Positions 14,901-27,564 of a stretch of 64,000 nucleotides of DNA are shown here, piece after piece (within the stretch, counting starts at the first letter, position 1; every line of letters begins with the position of its first letter). The notes under the pieces are model-generated. The model was not told the DNA's origin, did not search any database, and was given only the letters and a program-made list of their open reading frames with translations. This stretch comes from Lingula anatina (taxonomy: Eukaryota; Brachiopoda; Lingulata; Lingulida; Lingulidae), in the NCBI RefSeq assembly GCF_001039355.2, contig NW_019773513.1, positions 648,245-712,244 of the forward strand. Reading direction: 5' to 3'. Both the position numbers and the translations under genes were made by a program.

Positions 14901-16551
14901 TTTGTCACGTACGTTGAAATAAAATGTATCTTTAAAAAAATGAATAATCACAGGCATAAAGAATATGAAATTGTGTCTCTGTATGTGTGTGTCTGTGTGT
15001 GTGTGTGAATTCAACAGCAGGTACGGGATCATTTGTTTCCGATTTGCCGTCTAAAGTCCATGCAAAATTTATTGAGTGTGGAAACAGAAATAGGTTAAGT
15101 TGAACTCCTCTTTGATCCGCTGCATTATCGCTTTCTTAACCGCTGACTTAATGTCTCGATTTGGGGTGAAGCTTTTGATCGGTCTAGTTACCTTTTTATT
15201 GCTAATCCATACATTTACCTCAAGGAGCCACCGAAACCAGCGGATTTTTTTTATTATCCAAAACATCCTGCGTCTGGTGATGCACACGCGACAACGGACA
15301 GTAAATGATTCCATAAATTGGTTGTCGACGATATTTTTTTTTTCGATTTGCTTCGTCTGATTTGTTTTTAAAAAGGTCATTTTGGGTGGCAAGAGCTAAA
15401 AATAATACTTGACAAACCACCATCACCTGTGTTTCACTATTACAGCCATCACGTCTACGGCGTTCGAAGGGCGGGTTTAGAGTGAAGCGGAGGCTGCCTT
15501 GCTTGCACGTACAACAAGCACTTAATCAATTGGAGTGCACTTTGTTAATTTGAACATAGTCCGCAGAGACGCAGGGGAGAAACAGGATAAGAATAGAACG
15601 CCTTCTGTTGGTTTAGATGCAGTTTAAATCTGATTGATCGAAGTTTGGCCGCGTCCACAGAGTACAGACTGTCAGTGTCACTGATTCCCAGAATAATGAC
15701 TAATGCTTCTTACACAGATTTGGAAATTGATAAAACTGACATACTGTCAAGTGCCATCTGAGAAAATTTAACTTGTATTCTGTACTTGAGTAATTTGGTA
15801 AGAATATTAACGTAAGTTTTTTTGTAACGTGATGCCAGTCATCCATGACGCTGCTCCCATACAGAAAGCTACCTAGTTACGCTACAACAATATGGCCGTC
15901 CGATGTGTGTTAAATACTGATAACCAAATATTTAAATGGTCGTTCTTCCTAAGTTATCCAGCACGAGTAAAACATGTCAATTACAATTCTGCTGAAATTT
16001 ATTCGTAATTTTAAAGCACTGCGGTGCAAGTGTGTGCCATTTCTGAACGAAGAAAAAAAACTAAATTATTACAGTCTACTGCTCATCATAAACTCTTGTG
16101 TAACTGCAGCCGACTTAAAGCATTATAGTCTGCTAAATTTATTTGCGGTGACAGCTGTACATGCAGACGTTTTGCATGAGACATTATAGGTGTTCTTAAT
16201 AGTAGTAAGCCATGAAGATATAGTTTTTTATCTCCTGGGTTAAAAAACAACGAAAAACAAGCACAAGATTTAACATGCTGTATACGGGTTGAGGGGGGGC
16301 ACGCAGAAAAGAGGCTTACCGTAGCTACCGTGTCCAAACGCCGTCGCAGCTGGTCGCCTTGAGAAACACGACGAACTCTCCGAGCTCGAGGGTCGAGACT
16401 CGTAGATCCTGGGGGATGGACTCGGGGTGTGGTACCTGGGACTCCTGGCGTTCATCCCGTGTCCCTGCCCCGACGGTCGCGGTGTGTTAGGAACACTGTG
16501 AGAGCGCGGACTCCGTCCGATGGGTGGCAAGTTCGATAAAAAATCCGCCAT
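5177..16551 (-). CDS. Modular repeat protein, unrecognised, 8 exons, 3' end not found
   Basis: I do not recognise this protein. I built it from splice sites and phases on the minus strand: 16551-16320, 12799-12720, 10355-10296, 8505-8425, 7790-7739, 7463-6681, 6269-6182, 5919-5177. Every intron is GT-AG and every phase joins without a stop, giving about 706 residues before an open donor (GTAAGT) at 5176-5171. The start MADFLSNLPP has a good context (ACGATGG). Order of parts: Ser/Pro/Arg-rich N-terminus (1-77); linker with a Cys-x-x-Cys (about 104-124); a Tyr/Gly-rich segment GGGYRHSYWYLKSM; a short Glu/Arg helix; four IRTKSG repeats (about 170-417); an acidic bridge; a GKDGEIYEIVEDP segment; then a Ser/Tyr and Arg/Lys-rich region with three repeats. 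No signal peptide or membrane segment is visible, so a soluble or structural intracellular role is likely but unproven. The last exon or exons are missing from the window. Confidence 0.75.
6681..7463 (-). CDS. Four-repeat exon (IRTKSG repeats) of the modular protein
   Basis: A single 783-base exon (phase 1 to phase 1) codes for four tandem repeats of 60-66 residues. Each repeat runs K(A/T/V)(I/V)KT(Y/F)(I/V)RTKSG(R/K)L(I/V)E(R/K), then a hydrophobic strand, then (S/T)(K/E)E(D/E)Y, a Gly/Asp turn, a (D/V)xLxK(Y/F) helix-like patch, and a closing W. Approximate protein positions are 170-231, 232-291, 292-357 and 358-417. An acidic tail (SEDDEEIQ) leads to the donor CAAG|GTAATT. The symmetric phase and internal tandem repeat suggest growth by duplication inside one exon. 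The same exon occurs at 1138-1920 with mostly silent differences. Confidence 0.8.
8506..16319. other. Large 5' introns of the modular protein gene
   Basis: The introns between exons 1 and 4 hold only the short exons at 10296-10355 and 12720-12799. The rest includes a CT-rich run (10979-11029), a CA/GT-rich zone (11040-11160), a poly-C patch (12670-12689) and a GT run (14988-15006). I see no other gene in it. Confidence 0.5.
10979..11160. repeat. CT microsatellite followed by CA-rich zone
   Basis: CT repeats run from 10979 to about 11029 and are followed by AAAC and ACAC units to about 11160. ORFs on the minus strand here that look Cys/Val or Glu/Arg rich are microsatellite translations. Confidence 0.85.
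16320..16551 (-). CDS. First coding exon of the modular repeat protein
   Basis: This exon codes for 77 residues plus one base (phase 1 donor TACG|GTAAGC). It is dominated by Ser, Pro and Arg with many SPR/SPSP patterns (for example HTPSPSPRIYESRPSSSESS), typical of a disordered, phosphorylatable tail. An in-frame ATG 36 bases upstream (MRTLGAKT) could be an alternative start. The inner ATG is preferred because its context is stronger. The exon joins in phase to 12799-12720, whose acceptor has a long pyrimidine tract ending TTTTCTAG. Confidence 0.6.
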
Positions 16552-18697
16552 CGTTTTGGCTCCAAGAGTCCTCAATACAATGCGAGGCTGTTCATTGATG
16601 GCACGGTTATCCCATGCTGTCTCTGCTGGCTGTATATCCCAGAGAGTGTGTTGATTACTGTGCCACTGGCTCGCTACAAGTCAACCTATGGATAACGCAG
16701 TGTACACAGGGGCCTTACTGCGCGCTATACAATCACGACTCAAAAGCGATTGATTAGCTTAGACCCGCTCGCTTTGTTGTGCCATTATTTTTCTGCGATC
16801 AAACATGAGGCTAGATCAACGGGAAGGCGACGGTTACCAAGCCCCAGCATCGGCTTCATTGGACTCAAAGAAACCCTCCATTTTCAAAGTTTCAAAACAC
16901 TAACTAAACAAACTTGCCCCCTAATGCTATTACCGCACGTTCAAATCCCCGAATTAAAGACTTGTAAGCTAAGAAAACAAGCAGTAATCGAATTGCGACT
17001 TCTTTGTGTCCTTGTCAATTGAGACACGCATAAAGAAAAAAAGTCCTTTGTAATCTCGGCGCATTACCTGCAGTCAAATCTCTTATGAAGTGTTGCAGGT
17101 TAACGTCAAACCTAGCGTTTGTTGCTAAGATAGTATCAGATTATACCACTTTTAAAAAGACAAATTCGACTTTCTTTAACGACCAGTAAGATTCTATGGA
17201 AATTAGCCAAGTTTAATTTGATAAACTTTTGTAACCCAAGGAGGCTAATGGAAAACGCAGGCAGTTTAATATGTTAAGTTTTTTTATCATATTTAGGATA
17301 CTAATGGCAATGGTGAAAATAAATGTGACATTAAAAGCAAAATAAATATTTGCCTATCGGGTTCTTTACTGTTGATTTTGAGTTATGTTATTCCAGACCG
17401 CAGTCAAACAAAAATAATATTTACTCTACAAAATAAATAAAAAAGGACCAGTGCAAGATTCATAAGTATTTCTATTTGCCAAAAATGTACTTCACGCTTT
17501 TAATTAATGGCCTTCAATTAAAACTTTTGGTTTATTAATAATCGCAGCGACTGCCGTGGCTGAGCTGTGTATATTTTTATTTGTGTGTCCTCAAGAGGAA
17601 TAAAATGCTGAAGGACTGACATTTCAACAAATGATCATATCTTTAAGAATACATTTGACAAATTTCTCAACAAAAATATTTTTCTTTGCATGCCTTTTTC
17701 ATACTTTTACCGGCAATACTATAATATACATGAAAAACAAAGAAAACGTGATGAAATTGTAAATGTACTAAAAATTTAAGATAACATGATATGCTCATTA
17801 TTTTAATTGTTTTTTGTTTTTTTTTTTTTCATTCGTCCTCGTACATTTAATAAATTATCACTTACACAAAAGACCGGCTCAATTTCGGGACCATTTAACG
17901 CCCCGTTTTTAATTAATTAAAAATTACGTTCACATTCTCAGGTTCTACAAATTCAGCTCTTCTATGATCCGTTGAATATATTCTCAGCATGCTTTCCAAG
18001 GGATACAATGACCTATTCTAATTTTTTTAGGTATTTTCTATGCATATATCTCTTTGGCATATAAGAAATAATATAATATGGACGAACACCTGTTTACATG
18101 CAGAATGTGGTTGGTGCGACAATAGAGCACATCCAACACAACTGAGGTGATTGATACCCCTCAGCACTGTACGCGTTACATGTTACACGTAGTATTACAC
18201 CTTTATCTGTTTCCTTCCTTTTTCAACTGTTATGGCTTCTCTGGGTTTCCTTTCTTTTCTCCTTTTTGTCAAGGATTTGACATTTGCGTGCAAAACGAAA
18301 CGATTTGCCATTTGCAAATATTGTTTTCGACAAATACTTCAATCTTCTTGAATGAGACCTTCGCAAAGGAATGTAATAAACTGAAGTTCACCTTTTTTTT
18401 TAAACTGACACTGTCAAGGCCTATTTCGTTGATGCTTTTTGTTTCTTACTGTGTCATACGGACGGATACTGTGGCGATCTGGCAAACTGAACTGATAACA
18501 TGCGTTCGGCTGCTGACAACTATTTTCTTTTTACCGCACCATTTTCAGGTACAACCCTATGAAATAAAAAGAAAGGAAGGGGTAGGCTTACATGTATGCA
18601 AACTTTGCTACAATAATAAAGGACGATCTGCATATCACTACATTATAGAGACTTGTTTCTTCCACGTTCATGGATCTCTCAAAGTGCCAGGTTAATT

Positions 18698-18812
18698 CAG
18701 ATATAGACAAAATACTTTAAAAAGTTAAAGTCTTTCATTTCAGCCGAAAGCACTTGCACACCGTCCCACCAGTCAAAGATCGTCCTGTTTATTCCAGAAG
18801 GAATCTCTAGAA
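18698..18812 (-). other. Possible orphan exon or gene relic
   Basis: On the minus strand a good acceptor (ATTTTCACAG) at 18813 opens a frame reading LEIPSGINRTIFDWWDGVQV and LSAEMKD, ending at a stop at 18698-18700. The composition (paired Trp, an N-glycosylation-like NRT) is more protein-like than neighbouring ORFs. No partner exon was found, so this may be a terminal exon of a gene elsewhere, a relic, or chance. Confidence 0.2.
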
Positions 18813-19042
18813 CTGTGAAAATTTTGGTTCAATTAGTTATTCATTTACATAACAATGGATGTAGCCAGGTGATAGCAATAGAAGTAGTTATCACGTATAG
18901 AAATGATTTCAATGTGCCATAGCATTAAAAGTCCTTGCTTTATGCCTACTCATAGTGGTGAGGTACTTCTAATATGAGTGTATATATGAGTTTATATAGG
19001 AGAGTGTATATATCTTCTTATATATATATATATATATATATA

Positions 19043-19115
19043 TGATTTTTATTCATATAAATTCGAATTTTATTATANTAAAATTCGAATTTATATGACT
19101 AAAAATCATATATTA
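19043..19115. repeat. Inverted repeat around a single N
   Basis: About 35 bases on the left (ending TTCGAATTTTA) are mirrored on the right (starting TAAAATTCGAA) with one mismatch. The N at 19078 lies at the centre. This is either a real AT-rich hairpin that stopped sequencing or a join of a contig to its own reverse complement. A TA run (19017-19043) lies next to it. Confidence 0.7.
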
Positions 19116-20410
19116 CCGCTGGTAAAAGTGTCATTTTCTTAGCTGTCTTACAGGTTTTCAACGTCGCTTTTAAAAAATATTATCGTCAATCTTCCTTTCA
19201 TAACAGTATTGCATCTTAATTGGTCCCATTCATCCAGTTGGCTAAGATCGTATTTGGGTATGACTGCAATCAAATAAATGATTACTAGAAGTAAGACCAG
19301 TCTGTTCACTCCGTCACCAAGGCCATCGTCGTCTCTTGCACCGTTTACGTGATCGATTGTCGTTTCCTGTAAAATTTTACTCAGCTGTACGCGGTTTATT
19401 ACAATCGCTCAAGACAAATTATATCACCGTGCTGAGCGCTCGTTGAAGCACGATTTATCAAAATGCATTTCCTGATTTCTACTGATGAGACAGTGATGAG
19501 TCCCCGATAGAAAATTTTCTAATATAATTAGCTTCATCATACAAAGTGCAGATGGTCTCATTCCCTACATGTAAGCTGTATTATCTGTTGCGATGGATGG
19601 AAGAGGGAGGAGGGGAGGGGAGGGGGAAGGGGAGGGGAGGTGGAGGTAGCTTTAGCTCGAGGAGTATGATGAGTAAGGACACCGGGCAAAAGGTCACCGT
19701 CCGAAATAAAAACAATCTGTCAAAAAAAAAATAATAATTAAAAATAACACACACACAGACATAGCAAGATGAAGAAAACTGGACAAATGAAATATAAAGA
19801 AGAAAATAAAAAAAGAAGTGAAATAAGGTTTGCTTTAAACAAAATAATGCAGAACAAAATGATTAATTGGACATATCATATTGTGGTATTGCGGTTTACG
19901 GGGAGATCCGCTAAGAAGCAGCAGCATTGCGCAACCTCGCTGTGGTAATTGCCTCCGTCACCTATCGCCTGCAGAGAAATGTGAAGACGTAATGTCTCTA
20001 TTACTGTTATTTCCTCATTATCTGAGATTGGCAGGGAATAAGGGAAATTACAAAGTTACGCCATTTCCTCTTTACACAGTTAATACTGACAGACACAGCA
20101 TCAACCGAGAATAAAGAAGATGACTATTCGCACTTCACAGTGCATGCGTGCATCACTTTGTTTTTGTTAAGTACCATTAGCATAATAAATATACATTTCT
20201 AATTGATTTTTTAAGTTACTTTTTTATATTCACTCACTAATGTGAGTCGTATTGTACTTACATATACAAATATAATAAATATTGTAAACCACCCGCTTAC
20301 TTTTGCACTTCCTCCTTTTATCAATTTGAGTGAGTACACATTGAGCAGTGAAGGAATAAAAAACATCCGACACACCTGCAAGTAATGTGTAGAGAAATAA
20401 CAGGACGTAC

Positions 20411-20614
20411 TATCTCTCTCCTTCTCTCTCTCTCTCTCTCTCTTTTTCTCTCTTTTAACGTACGTTGTGGTCAAGTTCAACACATACGCGCGCACACGCA
20501 CACACATACACACACACACACACACACAAACACACAAACACACAGAGAGAGAGAGAGGCACACGCAGCTGAAGAGGCCCAAAGCTTTAGAATACACACAC
20601 ACACAAACACACAA

Positions 20615-20655
<41 letters not shown>

Positions 20656-20685
20656 CACACGCAGCTGAAGAGGCCCAAAGCTTTA

Positions 20686-20725
<40 letters not shown>
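20411..20725. repeat. Compound microsatellite with an internal duplicated unit
   Basis: CT, CA, GA and TA runs follow one another. A unit containing GGCACACGCAGCTGAAGAGG and GCCCAAAGCTTTAGAATA occurs twice (about 20556-20592 and 20653-20690), each preceded by CA then GA runs. All ORFs here on both strands are translations of the simple repeats. Confidence 0.85.
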
Positions 20726-20729
<4 letters not shown>

Positions 20730-21639
20730 TGACCATACGGATTTCTTATATAACCATCTTGTCATCACTGTCTAGTTCTCCCCGCTTCATGCACGTATAA
20801 TTACATTGGTCATTATCCCTTGTAAGATGCTAACAGAAATTTATTTCTATTTTTAATTTTTATTTATTTATTATTTTTTGTGATCGGTAAAGAAACATGT
20901 GTAAAACAGTTTTTTTGGCTTTTCTGGTTTTCACATTAAGATATAATGTAAAGTCAATTTTTTTTAGAAATTACCTTTAGTAGAGAAAGTCACAGATTTT
21001 ATCAGCCTGATGCAAACATTTTTGCTCTAATTGTTCATGCAGTTAGGGCGTTTTGAGGGATGTCACCTGTGCACCACATGGAACCGTTCTATTGTAGAAC
21101 TAACGCGACTGAGAGATGACACTTAGTTTATATTAAAATCACGCGAAGCATTGCAAAAGAAGGCAAATCGCTCATGACAGGCTGTTTGATGAATGGGGGA
21201 TATATAGCAGGTTAGTTTTCACAGTAGTGATTAGTGTTTCTGTATCTGGTTTTCATACTGACCCATGATATCAAACCCACAGTATGGTGACTATGATTCA
21301 ACAACAAGTCTTCTGGCTCTGGAAACAAATTGCAGCAGCGAGCACGTGTAAGTGACTGCGGAATTAATGGTTCATATTACGCTTATACGAACATCACTAT
21401 ACAAGAATGGTAGAGATATTTCCAACTCCTTTATTACGCTCTTCACCACAGAAACCTCCACTGAGCATGGGGTTCTCTAGCCTGAAAAATGCGATTATAT
21501 TCTAATTTAAGTGAATGCAGTTATTGACTGAGATATTCGGGTATTACAATAACGCTTCACTGGAAATGCATATATGTGTCACTTTTGTGAGGAAGAAGTC
21601 TTATGACACCTTTTTACCCTATTTATTGCCTGCATCTTT

Positions 21640-21893
21640 ACCTCCGCCAAGGAGGTTATGTTTTCACCCCTGTTTGTCTGTCTGTTTGTTTATTTGTTTG
21701 TTTGTCTGTCATCAACATAACTCAAAAAGTTATGGTCCGGTTTTGATGAGATTTTCAGGAACTGTCAGAAGTGGGCCAAGGAAGAGATGATTAGTTTTTG
21801 GTGGTGATCAGGATCAATAACAATCAATAATCAATAATAATCAAAAATTGCTGCCTTGGCGGAGGTCTGCGCTCTCGGAGTGCTTTTCTAGTT
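21640..21893 (+). mobile_element. Non-autonomous inverted-repeat element (CCGCCAAGG family)
   Basis: The ends ACCTCCGCCAAGG (21640-21652) and CCTTGGCGGAGGT (21854-21866) are perfect inverted repeats. The interior (GTTTGTCTGTCTGTTTG and AACTCAAAAAGTTATGG) and the tail GCTCTCGGAGTGCTTTTCTAG recall an interspersed repeat I know from many animal genomes. It is about 250 bases and codes for nothing. The family identification is from memory. Confidence 0.65.
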
Positions 21894-24780
21894 CTCAATT
21901 GTTTTTACCCTAGCTTACTTATAATTTTTCACATATTTGTGCACCCTACCTTATTGTTTACTACAGACTTGACATTTAATATGGAATATTTTTTTCCAAA
22001 TCATTTTTCATCAGTTTTTTTCCTATTTTGCTCACTGATAAATGAAAATAAGGATTAAAATCATATTATAATAACTTTTAATTATCTCTTTGATGTCATT
22101 GTGACATCAGTTTATTAATGGAATTCGCCAGAGAAGCAAACAAAAACATATTGCCTATTCTATGTCGTACGACAACCATTAAAAGAGATTTTTTGGACCT
22201 CCATATTTTCCAAATTATCGTCTGTAAAAGAGTCACACGCTCTACAAAGGACCCTCATGTCATTCTCTAGTCACAGTAACGGTTTCTGTTACGCCTGACC
22301 TCTTCTGGCTGCTACCAGCGCTCTCAAGTGGCAACGTATTCCTTGTGTTAGGTTTTTAAAGTTCAATCTGGAATAACATCTCAGGCATCGGTCAAAATCT
22401 GTCCAATTTGGTCCAGTTTTGTTGTAGGACATGTAGGTCATTGATTCGGCGAGTAATGGCCTACCCACATATTGTCTATGTGGTTCAAATATGGCAATTT
22501 TGATGACCAAGGCAGCTGCTCATTCCCTTGGTTCTGTACTTAATCTGCTATTAAAAGTGCTCTGTGTGAACTGTCAATCTCACCGTGCAACCTAAAATTG
22601 TTCCTAAGTTGCCCCCTATCAAATGATAGCCAGGTGGTTCCCAGATTATTTCTTTATTTGATCTGGTTCAGGATTTTGTCGATGACTACCATTGGTGTTT
22701 TGGCACCAATGTGGTATCCACTCCAAATTCTGACGCTGTTAATGACCTTAGTCACTTTAGACGCGGCGCACGCTTCGTCGTTGGCCTCTTCTGGATGTCT
22801 GTTAACTCTGTTTTGGCTGTTGAGCGGTACAGGTGAAAACTGACCTCAATAAAGAAAGCCACGAAATTTCAGTGCTCAACCCAGAAACAGTCAAGGTCCC
22901 CAATTCATTAGAGAAACATACAACAATGTTTAGCTATTTACAGGGGGTTCCTCGTAGGTCGTCTGGTATTCTAACCTGCTAAAACCAGTTTGGTGTTCGC
23001 TACGGGCCTTGAAAAATGCATTTTGGTGGCAATTTACCCCCCATTCTGAACGGACAGGGTAGTTTTTGTTTAGTTGCAACAGCATATCCCGAAAGACAGT
23101 GGGTCTTGTACCCTGGTGGTAAGATTTCAGTACATTGGCTGTGGTCTCTGTGTAGGTAGATCAGTCTAGGCATTACTCTATAAAACTGTGCGGACCGTTT
23201 CGTTTGGCGCAATTATCTGTCTGGCAGTGCCTGTCTTTTCCGGGCAATTCTGCTACAGATTAACAAATTCGTAAAGCACTGCATAGCTCATTTTACACAA
23301 TGCAAACCCGACCGCTTGCATGCAAAATTTCAAATTCTTCTATGCAGTAGTTGCCGACATATGGATACTTTTTTGACAGAACCCTGCTTTGCCAAAGCCA
23401 AGCTTTGACCTGCCCAAAGGACCACTACCCAATTAAATCACTGCATATTACATAATGCAGCAACTCAACAAACCTGGTATTCAGTTAATTGGTAGCAACA
23501 CACCTGACTACACACTTTTTAATTCACATATCTTATATGAGATCAGAGTTTGTGAAAAAAGAACGCATTTTCACCTAGGCATACCTTCGAAACTGAAATA
23601 TTCCATATTAAATGTCAAGTCTGTAGAACGAGTTGCGTAACGGTAGTTAATATGGGCCTCCATATTATTGTCACTTGGGTGTTTGTTTTATTTACTGAAC
23701 TTCCCCATGGCACTAAGAATTAATGTTACAATGTACATTTGTAGTTCCGATAGGTCATGTCAAAAATACTATAACAATGTGTCATGTATGCCTTACAAGT
23801 GCTTGAATATCCATTTTGACAAAGCCATGTACACGAAAAAAAAGGCCATATTAACCAACTCTGTGGTCTTCTGGGACCACGGGGCACCAATTGTTCCGGA
23901 CATTTCAATTTGGAAAAACTATCAGCATGCACAAGTGGGGATATTCTCAAATATAATGCAGTGCAACAACATAAAGAACATTTATATTAAATACAGTTGC
24001 GAAACATTGACGGCGGTAGTTTCATAACATTTTCGAAAACAACACGGTGGGCATTGGTTTTTCCTTGAACCACTGTATGCAGCTGTTTCTCGTTTTATGT
24101 ACTGGGAATAGGCTTCCCTTTGACGCCATGAGGCAGTTTATGATCACACAGATGAAGCACAAACACGCAGCAAGGAATATCCATTAAAATATGGTTTTTA
24201 CAGTTTTCCAAGAACTTAACAATATAGATATGCCGTTAGGAAATGTAGATTTGAGGTGAGATATAGTTCGGTGCGGATGGTAAGAATACAAGTAGTGATA
24301 TAATTAGCGTATAATGAAGCCTATGAAGGTATTCATATTGCAAAAATACGGCAATCTTTAAAGATCCCGCTGTTTCAAACGCGGAAGAGTTATTAAAGTA
24401 ATGAAACTCAGAATGTGATATTCTAATGGACCTTTTAGGAAAAGCTATTATTTCGTTACAAATCAACCGGTATCCCGTGGGTAAGACATGTAAAGCAAAG
24501 TTCCAATGGGAAATTGCTCATTATATAGTTTATGGTTGATAATGCACTGGCATAACAATTTAGTGGCATATGGCATATTTTAACCGGCAGGCCTCTACGG
24601 GGAGGAATATACTGAGACACAGATGGCATAGTGTTGAGCAAAGCGTTGTCTGTTTTACAATTTTAAGTGAATTCTGTGTACTGGTATCTTGAGATATTGC
24701 TTATGATCTGGCTACGATCCATATTTCGTGATTTAAGCGTAATGAGACTTTTAAGACTTATTGCACACCTTTGTATTAGA
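21894..24780. other. Intergenic, no supported gene
   Basis: Several minus-strand ORFs (for example 22289-22510 and 23000-23212) are not supported by splice sites or known motifs. The 22.3-23.2 kb stretch has a composition that could be an old decayed transposon, but I could not assign it. Confidence 0.4.
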
Positions 24781-25002
24781 GTGCATTCCCAGAGATTTAG
24801 ATCGATCCAGAGATTTAGATTTAGATCGACATAACTCCCAGGGGGTTCACGCTAAATTGCAGTCAGCCGAGCGCGCACCATAGTTAATTACCCCCTTACA
24901 GTTTTTAGTAGGCGGGACAGACGCTTAAGCCGGCTAAGCTGACAGTAATCTAGTGAGACACCCCACAAGGATAGATCGCTCTAAAATCTTGGGAATGGGG
25001 TC
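24781..25002. mobile_element. MITE-like fold-back element
   Basis: The left end (GTGCATTCCCAGAGATTTAG, then ATCGATCC) is mirrored at the right end (GGATAGATCGCTCTAAAATC, then TTGGGAATG). The centre contains TTAATTACCCCC. Motifs CGCTAAATTGCAGTCAGC and GACGCTTAAGCCGGCTAAGC match the elements at 29760 and 30452, so these belong to one family. Confidence 0.6.
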
Positions 25003-25689
25003 TTAAGTCTCTGTACAGAAGGAACCTTCTCAACCCTGTTCGTACTGCATCGTTGCTGCTGGGTCATCGAACACCTAGCTGTATGCTGTGTCTGTTCAAA
25101 CCCTTAATTTATTGATGGTATCAAATGGCATTTTCTTTTCCCTAAAAACCTCCTGGGTCCACGTCTCACACTCATACAGCTGTGTGTTAGGATCGACTAG
25201 ATTAGTTTATCGAAAAGTCTCATTATCAATATGGGGTTGATACGTTTTATGACTTTAAAGTAGGTTTTTGGAGAACGGAAACTACGTTTTGTGACTTCAA
25301 AAGCAAATGTAGTTCTTTTCGGGAAAACAAAAGTGCGCTAAGTGCTTTTTGTTAATGGTTCTCCGTGGCTTTTTTTAGGAAGTCCGTGCTTGTGACGGCG
25401 ATTAGAAGATAACACTATTCTTTGACTCTTGGATAAAAATAGTACCCAGCCGTCATTCTGTTTATTATCTACCGGCTTAGAATGGTCACAAGGATATGAA
25501 AAGCTGAGCTTGTTATTATGGTTTTGTACGTCTTCGTCGTTCTCATCATCCTGTATTGGTGTCTGTGCGTGGCAAATAGATCGCTGTACGTCACACCATT
25601 TATTGTATTCTTCTTACAAATCGTATCCAGCTAAACTTGATACTTGTTTGGCGAAAGGATTGATTTGGTGCTGTTTGCAAGAAAGAGAT

Positions 25690-25779
25690 CGCAATATTAA
25701 TAGTAAGAACTTGCAAAACACACAAAACAGGGCCGTAGTGGTAGTGGGCAAAATCCTTGAAGACACCTACGTGTATTGA
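25690..25779 (+). pseudogene. Probable non-LTR retrotransposon relic
   Basis: A short frame reading KNLQNTQNRAVVVVGKILED resembles the conserved 'LQNRAARVVTG' segment after the reverse-transcriptase domain of many LINE ORFs. The frame stops soon after, and no full-length polymerase motif (such as a YADD box) is seen. This is a small relic at most; the match is from memory. Confidence 0.4.
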
Positions 25780-27564
25780 GGCTCATAAGACACCACTGCA
25801 GTTTATTAGTCAGATTTATGGTACTCCTCTACGCGATGACAGACATAGAAGTAAGACTCTTCTAATGAAATGAGAAAAAGGAAAAGGCATTAATTCAAAA
25901 AGATTCCCCCAAACATGTTTTTCAATAATGAATATCTCCTCCTTTCCCCCTTTCCCACAGCCTACAGCAGTTGTAACTGCATAACCCTATACATGGACAA
26001 ACGTAGACCATATACGATGTGTATGCGTATGTCTATATTATCTCAGTAAAGGTCTGAGTGGTCAGTACATCTAGCTTAGGAAAAAGCAATGCATATTCAC
26101 AATCGATTCACAATGAAATTTGCACTCTTCCAGAGAGATCGGTCAATTCTGACAAATTATCTTTGTGATCATGTTTGGCACACTAGTTGATGAGTTAAGA
26201 AAATAATTGAAAATGTCGTTAACCTTTAGTAGGTATACGACAGGTTGTGGACCGGGTTTCTCTCGTGTTTTCATTGCATGTAAAGGGTTAATCAAGTCAT
26301 TAAGTACGTTGTAGTTTTCCTCTTCAGGTTGAATTAAAGATAATTAGTTACTTATTCCCTTAATGTATAGGCTAATCAGCTAGCCCTCCAATTTGTACAT
26401 GTACTCGGAATTTAATTTTTTCCAAGTAATGAATATTATTCCTTTTGGATTTCAAAACGCATATTGTCTGTGTAATGAGTGCGGTGATATCGATATAACT
26501 GTGCGGTATACACAGAGTACGAGATATGCCCATGAGAATAACTAACATTTCGCTTCCATTTCACCAGAAATATATGTGTCAGTATTCATAATGTAAGCTG
26601 TACGTTTGGATGGGTTCATACGTCCTTAGTTTGGGTCGTTTTTCATCTTAGTAACCTCAAAGTATGCACATCCAGGCCCAATCACGTTAAAAGATCAACT
26701 CTATGGCACAGTACATCATAGAAATCTTTACTCGAATTGGCCCAAGTTGAACCAATATGGCAATTATGCTACATGCACCTTAAATATTAATCTTGCATTG
26801 CTTGTTAACCTTTGAAACTAATTTGGCACACCCAGCAATTTTGTGTTTAATTGTGCATGCTAAACATGCGATATGTCTTTTATCATTTAAACATCTCCAA
26901 GCCGCAGAAAACTATTTACTCATCAAACAATCCTAAAATGTAAAATCTATTAACACTATATAAGACCTAATAATGAATTTTACGGTTGGTCAGTGTGAAC
27001 GTCTGCACGTTTTGATATTTAAATAAATTGCATTATTTAAATTAAGTCACAGATTTGTTTATTTATTTACTTTTGCTCAACGTAAAATAATTTTAAAAAA
27101 ATTAATATATCCCATCCTTTTGAATCTCTATTAAGCTGTTCCTTTGTTGGCAAATCTAATCTCTTTCATAAACAGTTCTTTACTGTTAGATATCCTTTAA
27201 TGCCAATTAATCACGAACCTAATCTGGTATAACAATGACCAGATTACCTTTAAATTTCTCGACTCTTAATTGGCTACCCGACATACAGGAACGATACGTC
27301 GTCCTTTTATTTATCGGTTGCCGTTTCAATCATGCGATAAACAAATCATTAGCTATATATCATTTGCCATTGCCAATTATCGAACTGACTATCGGAGTGG
27401 TCTGATCTCTAAGTAGGTATAAGCAGCATGATGTATTTGACTTTGCATTCTTTTAGAATAAACATTGTATTATGTGTAGGAGCATATATCCCCCTTCGTT
27501 AATGAAGATTTATGACGTAAAGGACTTGTTTTTCGTCTTTGCAAAACAAACCCAAAGGATTCTT

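Larger units (their letters stand above)
16552..21639. other. Intergenic region with microsatellites, no supported gene
   Basis: Several ORFs of 60-180 codons occur, but none has splice support or a recognisable family. The longest, a plus-strand ORF of 182 codons at 18147-18695, has low-complexity hydrophobic composition. One possible orphan exon (18698-18812, minus) and a hairpin around an N (19043-19115) are listed separately. Confidence 0.5.

Noticed and set aside
18147-18695. 182-codon plus-strand ORF
   Set aside because: No recognisable motif, AT-driven hydrophobic composition and no splice context.
22280-23230. Possible decayed transposase or integrase
   Set aside because: Frames are broken and no catalytic motif could be recognised on either strand.
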